The position numbers and the translations under genes are program-made. From Treponema sp. (lineage in GTDB: Bacteria > Spirochaetota > Spirochaetia > Treponematales > Breznakiellaceae), in the NCBI GenBank assembly GCA_009777335.1, contig WRMC01000015.1, positions 1 through 40,353 of the forward strand: a stretch of 40,353 nt of DNA. Direction: 5' to 3'. The notes under the pieces were generated by a model. That model saw only the letters and a program-made list of their open reading frames with translations. It was not told the DNA's origin and made no database searches. Shown piece after piece: positions 32,423 through 38,670 of the stretch; positions within the stretch are counted from its first letter, which is position 1; each line of letters begins with the position of its first letter.

Positions 32423-32475
32423 TACCCTCGCCTATGATCGTTTTTTATTTTGCTTTACCCTCATAGGCGAGGGTA
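32423..32475. repeat. Perfect 15-bp inverted repeat with AT-rich loop
   Basis: TACCCTCGCCTATGA (32423-32437) is repeated in exact inverse as TCATAGGCGAGGGTA (32461-32475) around a 23-nt loop with a T-run. It is too widely spaced for a good terminator on its own and lies between the HTH gene and tRNA-Lys. It may be an operator, a small-element terminus or a stable RNA stem. The rest of 32358-32620 shows no gene. Confidence 0.7.
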
Positions 32476-32620
32476 CCGTATAAAGATAGTATTGAATGAT
32501 TTCCTGAATACCAAGCAGAGAATCAGTAAAATAATGGTGCCTACACTCTCCGGAATGAATCATATTGACTAGGTTTTTATGCTATGATAGGCTGGTTTCG
32601 CATGTTATAAGACTGATCAT

Positions 32621-32693
32621 GGACCGCTAGCTCAGCTGGTAGAGCAGCAGACTCTTAATCTGCGGGTCGAAGGTTCGAACCCTTCGCGGTTCA
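32621..32693 (+). tRNA. tRNA-Lys(CTT)
   Basis: The acceptor GGACCGC pairs with GCGGTTC (one G-T), the anticodon loop is CTCTTAA with anticodon CTT, and the T-loop is TTCGAAC. The discriminator is A. Unlike the other tRNAs here, I find no copy of its 3' end in the following DNA. TTGACT at 32565 may be its -35 box, but no well-spaced -10 is clear. Confidence 0.95.
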
Positions 32694-32720
32694 AAAGGTA
32701 GATAATGGTGGGAGGTGACA

Positions 32721-32990
32721 ATGACCCAAGTAACTATACCTGTTTCCGACAGTATATTAACTACTTTGAATATGGAAGTAGAGGAAATATCTCTTTCTAT
32801 GCGAAAAGAATTCGCCCTAAAATCATTCCAAAATGGGAAACTAACTATTGCTCAGGCAGCCAGTTTTTGTGATTTGAATATATATGATTTTATCTCTTGC
32901 GTTTCCCAAGCTGGTATTCCGATCTTTGACTACACTATCGATGATGTAGATCAGGAATTGGCTGAGTTAAATACCACTCACCTAAGGTAA
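32721..32990 (+). CDS. UPF0175 family protein (orphan antitoxin-like)
   Basis: An 89-residue protein of the UPF0175 family: 'LNMEVEEISLSMRKEFALKSFQ' then 'GKLTIAQAASFCDLNIYDFISCV' and 'GIPIFDYTIDDVDQEL', with the helix-turn-helix-like centre and the acidic C-terminus. Members often act as antitoxins paired with a downstream PIN-domain (DUF3368) toxin. No such toxin follows within 270 bp, so it looks orphaned. The ATG at 32721 has GGAGGT just upstream; a GTG six bases earlier lies within that site. It starts 27 bp after tRNA-Lys and may be co-transcribed with it. AT-rich. Confidence 0.82.
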   Translation: MTQVTIPVSDSILTTLNMEVEEISLSMRKEFALKSFQNGKLTIAQAASFCDLNIYDFISCVSQAGIPIFDYTIDDVDQELAELNTTHLR

Positions 32991-33068
32991 AGCCAGGGGA
33001 ATAACCATTGCCTTCCCCCCAAATTCCCTCTATATTTAGCTCATGGCAAATCAAACCACGGACAAACA

Positions 33069-33164
33069 ATGGGTTTACAATTTTTCCTAATACTTACAAT
33101 GACTATTATTAGTTTTGATGTTTTTTTCATGCTCCGGCATATGAGAAAAAATGGCAAAGTATAA
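33069..33164 (+). CDS. Possible 31-residue single-span membrane peptide
   Basis: ATG 33069 to TAA 33162-33164 encodes a peptide with one strongly hydrophobic stretch (LQFFLILTMTIISFDVFFML) and a basic tail (RHMRKNGK). This layout is seen in small toxins and small membrane regulators. The ribosome-binding site is weak and no homologue can be named. The AT-rich stretch around it makes a chance frame possible. Confidence 0.25.
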   Translation: MGLQFFLILTMTIISFDVFFMLRHMRKNGKV

Positions 33165-33223
33165 CTCACTCCGTGTAGATTGAACCCAGTCCAGATATTA
33201 ATAGGGCCCATATATTGACCCTA

Positions 33224-33253
33224 TTGACACCCTGCCCCTCCCCTTGTTATTAT
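33224..33253 (+). promoter_or_regulatory. Promoter of tRNA-Gly(GCC)
   Basis: TTGACA (33224-33229), 18 bp, TATTAT (33248-33253). The tRNA begins ten bases downstream, so the 5' leader is very short. Confidence 0.65.
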
Positions 33254-33263
33254 GATTTTCTAC

Positions 33264-33335
33264 GCGGGAATAGCTCAGTGGTAGAGCGCGACCTTGCCAA
33301 GGTCGATGTCGCGGGTCCGACTCCCGTTTCCCGCT
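33264..33335 (+). tRNA. tRNA-Gly(GCC)
   Basis: The acceptor GCGGGAA pairs with TTCCCGC, the anticodon stem CGACC/GGTCG encloses TTGCCAA with anticodon GCC, and the discriminator is T. CCA is not encoded. The T-arm plus acceptor half recurs twice within the next 220 bp. Confidence 0.95.
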
Positions 33336-33401
33336 TTAAATGCTATAACTTTTCCCCTTTAAATAAAAAGAGCATCAGGACAGTACTTTGGACACTTCGC
33401 T

Positions 33402-33552
33402 GGGAGACGGACCGTAAATCCATTCCTATCGACACCAGCCCGAAGGGCTGCTGTCGCGGGTCCGACTCCCGTTTCCCGCTTTAATTACTAGCCATTCCTA
33501 TCGACACCAGCCCGAAGGGCTGCTGGCGCGGGTCCGACTCCCGTTTCCCGCT
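33402..33552 (+). repeat. Two tRNA-tail copies after tRNA-Gly(GCC)
   Basis: GGGAGACGGACC (33402-33413) is, with one mismatch, the reverse complement of the tRNA-Gly T-arm. Copy 1 (33452-33484) repeats 33 bases of the tRNA 3' end and downstream flank exactly; copy 2 (33527-33552) repeats 26 bases. Each copy is preceded by a hairpin CGACACCAGCCC-GAA-GGGCTGCTG(T/G)CG. The two hairpin-tail units start at 33420 and 33492, offset by 72 bp, and differ by very few bases. The core is smaller than type I or II. Confidence 0.88.
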
Positions 33553-33565
33553 GAAAAATCAAGCT

Positions 33566-34522
33566 TTATTCCCCTATCCTATTAAAGCCCCACCTTGGCC
33601 TTCCTCCTGAGAGGACCTCATCTATGCCCATGGCGGCTCCGAGGGCCATGCGTACCAGGGCCTCTTTCGTGAGGGCGGCGCTGTGGGGGCTTAGGATCAC
33701 ATTGTCCAGGGTGAAAAAGGGGTGATCCTTCCCCGGGGGTTCCTTCTCGAAGACGTCCAGGGCGGCTCCGGCGATGCGCTTTTCCTTGAGGGCCTGGAAG
33801 AGGTCCCCTTCGTTGACCAGCTCCCCTCTGGCGGCGTTGATAAAAAATGCTCCCTTCTTCATGGCTTCAAAGTGGCTCTTTCCAAAGGCGCCCCTGGTTT
33901 CGGGGGTCACCGGCACATGGAGGCTCACAAAGTCGCTCTCCCTAAAAATTGTCAGCGGGTCCTCTGCATAGAGGGCCTCCGGGAGGCCGGGTATTTCCTT
34001 TACCTGGGGGTCGAAAAAGAGGACCTTCATGCCCAGACCCGCATGGGCCTTCTGGGCTACCCGGCTTCCTATCCGGCCAGCGCCGATGAGGCCCAGGGTC
34101 TTGCCTTCCAGGTCCATGGCAGACAGGCTGTTCCGGCCCTCCCAGTTTCCTTCCCGGGTGAGGGTGTGGGCCTGCAAAAAGCTGCGGCCCAGGGCTATGA
34201 TCATCCCCAGGGTGTGCTCGGCCACCGAGGCAGCATTTGCTTCGGGGGTAAAGGTCACCCAGATCCCCCGCTCGGTGGCGGCCTCGACGTCGATGTTCTC
34301 GCATCCCACCCCGTGGCGGCCTATGACCTTCAGCTTTGCTCCCTCCAGAATAACTTCCCGGGGGATCTGGGCGGTCCGGGCCAGGATGGCTTCGCAGTCC
34401 CTCACATCCTCCTTGAGCTGTTCCACCGAGGTTCCCCTCCCCATCTTTATCTCGTATCCCCTCTCCAGTAAATAGGCCTTCCCCTCCTCTGCAATATCCT
34501 GGGGTATCAAAACCTTGGCCAT
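33566..34522 (-). CDS. D-isomer-specific 2-hydroxyacid dehydrogenase (phosphoglycerate-dehydrogenase-like)
   Basis: A 318-residue NAD-dependent dehydrogenase. The Rossmann motif is GLIGAGRIGSRVA at about residue 145. The catalytic residues are Arg in INAARGELVNEG, Glu in LDVFEKEPPG and His in LSPHSAALT, all present. The start MAKVLIP at 34522 has AGGAGG eight bases upstream and is preferred to 34537. There is no ACT domain, so a dedicated serine-pathway enzyme is less likely. It is divergent from an HpcH-type aldolase, which suggests a joint role in sugar-acid or 2-hydroxyacid metabolism. Confidence 0.85.
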   Translation of the reverse strand: MAKVLIPQDIAEEGKAYLLERGYEIKMGRGTSVEQLKEDVRDCEAILARTAQIPREVILEGAKLKVIGRHGVGCENIDVEAATERGIWVTFTPEANAASVAEHTLGMIIALGRSFLQAHTLTREGNWEGRNSLSAMDLEGKTLGLIGAGRIGSRVAQKAHAGLGMKVLFFDPQVKEIPGLPEALYAEDPLTIFRESDFVSLHVPVTPETRGAFGKSHFEAMKKGAFFINAARGELVNEGDLFQALKEKRIAGAALDVFEKEPPGKDHPFFTLDNVILSPHSAALTKEALVRMALGAAMGIDEVLSGGRPRWGFNRIGE

Positions 34523-34583
34523 CCTTGACCTCCTCATTTTATTAAAAGATACTTAATAGAATTATACAACGAAGGGGGAAGGT

Positions 34584-35354
34584 ATGGCCCGGATAAAAGA
34601 GCGCTTAAAAAATGGAGAAACCCTGGTGGGGACCATGGTCACCCTGGTGGAGCATCCCGATATCGTCAAGGTCATCCAGGTGGCGGGTTTCGATTACCTG
34701 GTCATGGACAACGAACATGGAAGCTTCGACTATTCAACCCTGGCCCGAATCTGTTCGGTGGCCCGGGCCGTCGATTTTCCCCTGGTGATCCGCATCCCCG
34801 AGTGCCGCCGGGAAATAGTGTTAAAATACATGGAGATGGGGGCCCATGGGCTTCTGCTCCCCAATTGTGAAGATCCCGAAACCGCGAGGAGCCTGGTGGA
34901 TTTTTCCAAGTACGCTCCCCTGGGAAACCGGGGGGTCTCCCTCCTGAGGGGGCACACGGGCTACCGGGCCCCGGCCTCGGCGACCCAATACATGGCCGAG
35001 TCCAACGAAGAAACCCTCATCATGTGCCAGATTGAATCCCAGAGGGCGGTAGAAAACGTCGAGGCCATCCTGGATGTGGAGGGGGTCGATGCCGCCTTCA
35101 TAGGTCCCAACGATCTCTCCCAAAGTTTTGGACTCATGGGGCAGTTTACCCACCCCACCATCGAAGCAGCCATGGACAGGGTCCTTGGGGCCGCCAAGGC
35201 CAGGGGAAAGTACTCAGGGGTTCACTACACCGGGGGGGTAGAGATGCTCCAGCCCTGGATCGCCAAGGGGATGAGTCTAAACCTCTGGACCAACGATATC
35301 ACCATGATGCTCAATAACGCCAAAGAGGGGCTGGGCAAACTACGGGCCCCCTAG
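34584..35354 (+). CDS. HpcH/HpaI-type class II aldolase
   Basis: A 256-residue metal-dependent aldolase of the 2-keto-3-deoxy-sugar-acid / 2,4-dihydroxyheptenedioate family. The catalytic His is in DNEHGSFDY (about residue 47), an active-site Arg in 'LVIRIPE', the metal Glu in CQIESQRAV (about residue 152) and the metal Asp in FIGPNDLSQSFG (about residue 178). It would cleave a 2-keto acid to pyruvate and an aldehyde. A GGGGGAAGG site precedes the ATG. A 61-bp divergent region with an AT-rich -10-like TTATACAA separates it from the dehydrogenase. Its stop TAG lies in a CTAG shared with the convergent helicase stop. Confidence 0.87.
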   Translation: MARIKERLKNGETLVGTMVTLVEHPDIVKVIQVAGFDYLVMDNEHGSFDYSTLARICSVARAVDFPLVIRIPECRREIVLKYMEMGAHGLLLPNCEDPETARSLVDFSKYAPLGNRGVSLLRGHTGYRAPASATQYMAESNEETLIMCQIESQRAVENVEAILDVEGVDAAFIGPNDLSQSFGLMGQFTHPTIEAAMDRVLGAAKARGKYSGVHYTGGVEMLQPWIAKGMSLNLWTNDITMMLNNAKEGLGKLRAP

Positions 35355-37795
35355 AAAAGAAAGTTCTCCACCTTTCGGAGGATGCTGGGGAGGTCCCCAA
35401 AGCAGGTAAGGGTCTCGGGGAGGGAATCCAAAAAATACTGGCCGTACTGCATGCGCAAGAGCCTCCCATCCAGGACCACCACCACCCCATGATCGCTGGA
35501 CTTCCGCATGAGCCGCCCAAAACCCTGTTTGAATTTCATCACCGCCTCGGGCAGGGAGAGTTCCATAAAGGCGCTCCCCCCCCGGGCCTTGATGGCATCG
35601 CTCCGGGCCTCAAAGACCGGGTCGCTGGGGCTCTTAAAAGGTAAGCGGCAGAGGATCACCAGCCGCAGGGTGTCCCCCGGGGCATCGACGCCTTCCCAAA
35701 AGGAATCGGTGGCAAAGAGGACTGAACTCTGGTCGGACAGAAAGGTTTGAAGGAGCCGGGTCCGGTCATCGTCCCCCTGCTTGAGGACCCGGATTCCCTG
35801 CTTCTGGAGAACCGGCAGGGCCGCCTCATGGGCACTCCGCAGGGCCTGGTAGGAGGTGAAGAGGACCAGGGCAGAACCGCAGGCCACTTCAGTCAGGGCC
35901 AGGGCGGCCTGGTCAACGAAAGGGCGGTATGACTGGTCGGTGGGAAGGGGGGCCTCCTGGACCGCCGCCAGAAGGACCTTGGACTGGTAGGGAAAGGGGG
36001 AAGGAAAGATCCCGCTGTATATTTCCCGTTCCTTTATAAGAGCCAGGCCCGATCTGGTCATCCAGTAATGAAAGGACCCGGAGGTGGTCAGGGTGGCCGA
36101 GAGGCAGACCACGGTCTTATGGGGATCAAAGAGGGCCTCCTTGAGGGGGGGCGCAATATTGATGGGGCTCACCGAAAAGACCGCCCAGGGGGCATCGCTG
36201 GACCTGCTCCCCGAGCGCCCCTCTATCCACATCACCTCTTCTTCGTTTTCCTGGTACTCCACAAAGGAAAGGCAGATACTGCCCACCGTATCGAGGCGCC
36301 GGAGTATCGAACGGATCTCCCAGATAACCGGGTCCTCACTGTCTTCATCGTGGAGATCCTCCAGGAGCTCTTTAATGAAAGAAGAGAGGGAGTTGAGTTC
36401 CCTCCGGAGGGATAAAAGTTCGGGCACCAGCCGGGCTTTGATATAGGGGTCCCGGGCTGGAATAAGCCGAAAGACCCCCTCGGCGGCGCAGAGTTCCAGG
36501 GCCCCCTCGTCAAGCTTATCCATGGCCTCCCGGATTCCCTCCAGGGCTTCTTCGATCTGGTCCCATCGTTTTTCGATTCCTTCCCCCGGGGGAAGGAAAG
36601 AGATGAGGCGCACCAATAGGCCGCTTCGGACGTTCCGCCGACGCCGGTAGAGCCTCCCAAGCTGGCGGTAGATGCCGAGGCGGCTAAACTCCCGGGAGAA
36701 AAAGGAGGTGGCCGATTCCTCCAGGGTATGGGCCTCGTCGAGGATGACCCGCTCGTAGGGAGGCAGCACCACCGCCCCGGTGTAGCCCGCCCCGTCCCGC
36801 CGGGCCGCCAGGTCCGCAAAGAGAAGGTGATGGTTTACCACCAGGATCCGGGCCTCCAGGGATTCCCGGCGGAGGAGCATTACAAAGCAGCTCTCCCGCA
36901 GGGGGCAGCGCATGTGCATGCAGGTGTCCGCCTCGGAGCAGACCCGGGACCAGACGGGCTCCAGGGGAAGGAAGCTCAAGTCCGAGCGGCTCCCGGTTTC
37001 GCAGGTCTCGGCCCAGAGGGCAATCTCGTTAATCTGGTTCTGCTCTTCCTCATCCAGGAAGGAATCGGACCGGGCATCGGCCATGCGGCGGCGGCATATA
37101 TAGTTCCCCCGGCCCTTAATCAGCACCGCCTTAACCCGGCTCTTGAGGGCCCCCCTCACCAGGGGTATGTCCTTTTGGAAAAGCTGTTCCTGTAAATTGA
37201 TAGTGGCGGTAGAAATGACGATCCGGGTATCGTTGGCCGTGGCATAGCTAATGGCCGGGATGAGGTAGGCCAGGGACTTGCCCACCCCGGTCCCCGCTTC
37301 GGCGGCCACCAGGGCATCCTCGTTAAAACCCTGGACTATCATGTCCATGAGGTCCAGCTGGGATTCCCGGATCTCGAAGGGATCAAGCCGGCGGCTCACT
37401 TCCCCCTGGGGCTCCAGGATCTTCCGGATGAGGGGGGCATCCAGGGCCTTAAGGGGCCGCCGTTTTACCGGCTCGGCCACCACATAGACCTCCTCAACCT
37501 GGTTGTCCACGATATAGGAGCCTATCCCCGATTCGGCCGCCCGGGATGAAATGATGAGGTCATTGTCGCTGGGAACCAGGTTCCCTGAAGGGTGGTTATG
37601 GATGAGCACATCGGCGTCCTCATTGTCCAGGGCCAAAACGGTGGATTCGTTCCCCCGGGCGCTCACCTGTACCCGGGTAATAAGCTTTTTATCGTCCAAA
37701 AAACCCAGGGCGAAGACCTCATTCCCCCCAGAATCCTGGATTTCTTGTTTTAGGTGAAGAATAGCCGCTTTAGAAAATCGTTTATGGGCCTGCAT
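35351..37795 (-). CDS. JAMM/RadC-like domain fused to DinG-type helicase
   Basis: An 814-residue protein with two parts. Residues 1-115 form a RadC-like JAB/MPN domain with an intact JAMM metal site: E26, then H66-x-H68-x7-S76-x2-D79. Residues 140-814 are a DinG/XPD superfamily 2 helicase. It has Walker A AEAGTGVGKS (about 167-176) and the iron-sulphur cysteines CRRR...CSEADTC..RCPLRESC. DEAH is in VILDEAHTLEE, and the C-terminal motifs include 'ATDSFWEGVDAPGD' and 'QGFGRLMRK'. Standard DinG has no nuclease, or a DnaQ exonuclease, at this end. It probably unwinds R-loops or damaged DNA, with the JAMM part as a possible metalloprotease or structural module. Confidence 0.88.
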   Translation of the reverse strand: MQAHKRFSKAAILHLKQEIQDSGGNEVFALGFLDDKKLITRVQVSARGNESTVLALDNEDADVLIHNHPSGNLVPSDNDLIISSRAAESGIGSYIVDNQVEEVYVVAEPVKRRPLKALDAPLIRKILEPQGEVSRRLDPFEIRESQLDLMDMIVQGFNEDALVAAEAGTGVGKSLAYLIPAISYATANDTRIVISTATINLQEQLFQKDIPLVRGALKSRVKAVLIKGRGNYICRRRMADARSDSFLDEEEQNQINEIALWAETCETGSRSDLSFLPLEPVWSRVCSEADTCMHMRCPLRESCFVMLLRRESLEARILVVNHHLLFADLAARRDGAGYTGAVVLPPYERVILDEAHTLEESATSFFSREFSRLGIYRQLGRLYRRRRNVRSGLLVRLISFLPPGEGIEKRWDQIEEALEGIREAMDKLDEGALELCAAEGVFRLIPARDPYIKARLVPELLSLRRELNSLSSFIKELLEDLHDEDSEDPVIWEIRSILRRLDTVGSICLSFVEYQENEEEVMWIEGRSGSRSSDAPWAVFSVSPINIAPPLKEALFDPHKTVVCLSATLTTSGSFHYWMTRSGLALIKEREIYSGIFPSPFPYQSKVLLAAVQEAPLPTDQSYRPFVDQAALALTEVACGSALVLFTSYQALRSAHEAALPVLQKQGIRVLKQGDDDRTRLLQTFLSDQSSVLFATDSFWEGVDAPGDTLRLVILCRLPFKSPSDPVFEARSDAIKARGGSAFMELSLPEAVMKFKQGFGRLMRKSSDHGVVVVLDGRLLRMQYGQYFLDSLPETLTCFGDLPSILRKVENFLF

Positions 37796-37815
37796 GAGGT
37801 TTTACTATACAATGC

Positions 37816-37845
37816 TTGCGCTGAATGATAAAAGGGATATATAAT
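37816..37845 (+). promoter_or_regulatory. Promoter for the small membrane protein and probably tRNA-Arg(CCG)
   Basis: TTGCGC (37816-37821), 18 bp, perfect TATAAT (37840-37845). A minus-strand TTTATC-N17-TATAGT for the JAMM-DinG gene overlaps it, so the region is a compact divergent promoter. No other promoter is clear before tRNA-Arg(CCG). Confidence 0.6.
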
Positions 37846-37868
37846 AGGGCAAAACCAAGGAGAGGTAC

Positions 37869-38006
37869 ATGAAGGCAGGTGTAAAAAACGCTATCATATT
37901 TGGAGCCGTTGTCGCAGCCATTGTTATTTTCATAGCCGTCCTCACCCCCTCAGGCAGCGGGGCCGGCGGCAATCCCTATCAACGCGAACGGACCAACATT
38001 CCATGA
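37869..38006 (+). CDS. Small single-span membrane protein, 45 residues
   Basis: ATG 37869 to TGA 38004-38006 encodes 45 residues: a short basic start (MKAGVKN), one hydrophobic helix (AIIFGAVVAAIVIFIAVL), then a glycine-rich polar tail (TPSGSGAGGN). A strong AAGGAGAGG ribosome-binding site and a near-consensus promoter precede it, so it is very likely expressed. It is not a lipoprotein, as there is no cysteine. Function unknown; it would sit in the inner membrane with a short exposed tail. It lies 62 bp upstream of tRNA-Arg. Confidence 0.78.
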   Translation: MKAGVKNAIIFGAVVAAIVIFIAVLTPSGSGAGGNPYQRERTNIP

Positions 38007-38012
38007 AGGACC

Positions 38013-38057
38013 GAAGCTGCCCGAAGTATCGGGTAACCCCTAACATCGGGTAGCTTC
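38013..38057 (+). terminator. Hairpin between the small membrane protein and tRNA-Arg
   Basis: GAAGCTGCCCGA (38013-38024) pairs with TCGGGTAGCTTC (38046-38057) with one G-T pair; GGGTAACCC forms an inner hairpin. It is followed by CCCTTA rather than a T-run, so it may be a processing or weak termination site. Confidence 0.45.
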
Positions 38058-38068
38058 CCCTTACCCTG

Positions 38069-38142
38069 GACAGACTAGCTCATCTGGATAGAGCGCTACC
38101 CTCCGGAGGTAGAGGTGGTGGGTTCGAGTCCCGCGTCTGTCA
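38069..38142 (+). tRNA. tRNA-Arg(CCG)
   Basis: The acceptor GACAGAC pairs with GTCTGTC, the anticodon stem CTACC/GGTAG encloses CTCCGGA with anticodon CCG, the T-loop is TTCGAGT and the discriminator A. CCA is not encoded. Its last 17 bases recur exactly at 38342-38358. Confidence 0.95.
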
Positions 38143-38143
38143 T

Positions 38144-38211
38144 GCTCAAAGAGATACCCTAACGGGTATCTCTTTGAGCTTAGGAGTTTCAGTGCAGAGC
38201 ACTGAAACTCC
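38144..38211 (+). repeat. Two tandem perfect palindromes after tRNA-Arg(CCG)
   Basis: GCTCAAAGAGATACCC (38144-38159) pairs perfectly with 38164-38179 around TAAC. GGAGTTTCAGTGC (38183-38195) pairs perfectly with 38199-38211 around AGA. No T-runs follow. The layout (two perfect hairpins three bases apart, next to a tRNA) mirrors 20101-20171, without sequence identity. Confidence 0.85.
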
Positions 38212-38225
38212 ACGTCGGGTTAACA

Positions 38226-38358
38226 CGGGACTCGAAGGGTTCAGCCCGCCGACCAGGTGGGAGGAAGAGCCGCCAGGGATGGCGGCGGAAGGGCTGAACC
38301 CCGGCCCGGAAAGCCGAGACAGGATGTCGAGGCTTGGAGGGGAGTCCCGCGTCTGTCA
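38226..38358 (+). repeat. tRNA-tail element, type I core, after tRNA-Arg(CCG)
   Basis: It begins CGGGACTCGAA, the reverse complement of the tRNA-Arg T-arm, and ends GAGTCCCGCGTCTGTCA, identical to the last 17 bases of tRNA-Arg. P1 is 38226-38233 with 38342-38349; P2 is GGGTTCAGCCC (38237-38247) with GGGCTGAACCC (38291-38301). P3 is GCCGCCA-GGGA-TGGCGGC (38269-38286) and P4 is AGCC-GA-GACA...TGTC-GA-GGCT (38312-38334). Against the copy after tRNA-His, P1, P2 and P3 change on both sides so that pairing is kept. Confidence 0.9.
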
Positions 38359-38386
38359 GTGTTCACTATGTCGTATAAAGAAAACC

Positions 38387-38670
38387 TAGATTTGATCTCG
38401 CCACCTATAATAATTAACTCCAAAAGGGATGGGGGCCGCTTCGGTCTAGGAATATCTGGGGGTTCCCCGCCGAAGGAGACCGCAGGTAAAGCAGAATAGG
38501 ATAATGAATTAATCTCCGGTACCCAGTATGTGCGAGGAAAGCTGAACGCAGCAATTAAAGACAGGAAACTGGGTGCCGGGGCTCCGTAGGCGGGTTCACC
38601 TCAATTCCTAGACCAGGGCGGCACCTACCCCCTTTGGAGTTGACCCTATTAGGTGACGAGATCAAACCTA
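38387..38670 (+). ncRNA. 284-bp inverted-repeat locus, probable structured RNA or small mobile element
   Basis: The outer 42 bases (38387-38428) match the reverse complement of 38629-38670 at about 33 of 42 positions without gaps. Nested stems are GGTCTAGGAAT with ATTCCTAGACC (11 bp, perfect), GCCGC with GCGGC, and CTCCGGTACCCAGT with ACTGGGTGCCGGGG. A TATAAA at 38374-38379 would start a plus-strand transcript almost exactly at the repeat edge. The right arm begins with the stop codon of the minus-strand helicase. It does not match RNase P, tmRNA, SRP or 6S RNA motifs that I can recall. No protein frame is convincing. Confidence 0.55.

Noticed and set aside
30077..33552. CRISPR array or integron attC array
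   Set aside because: Repeats are tRNA-derived, unequal in spacing and differ by neighbouring tRNA. No cas genes, integrase or attC R-box pairs are seen. An attC-like role for the folded ends remains only a thought.
38530..38545. Group II intron 5' end (GTGCG)
   Set aside because: No domain V hairpin or intron-encoded protein follows.
38387..38670. RNase P RNA, tmRNA, SRP RNA or 6S RNA
   Set aside because: GAGGAAAG at 38534 recalls an RNase P block, but the following UCCGGGC-type bases and the other conserved regions are absent. The SRP tetraloop/AGCAG pair, tmRNA tag and CCA-like end are also missing.
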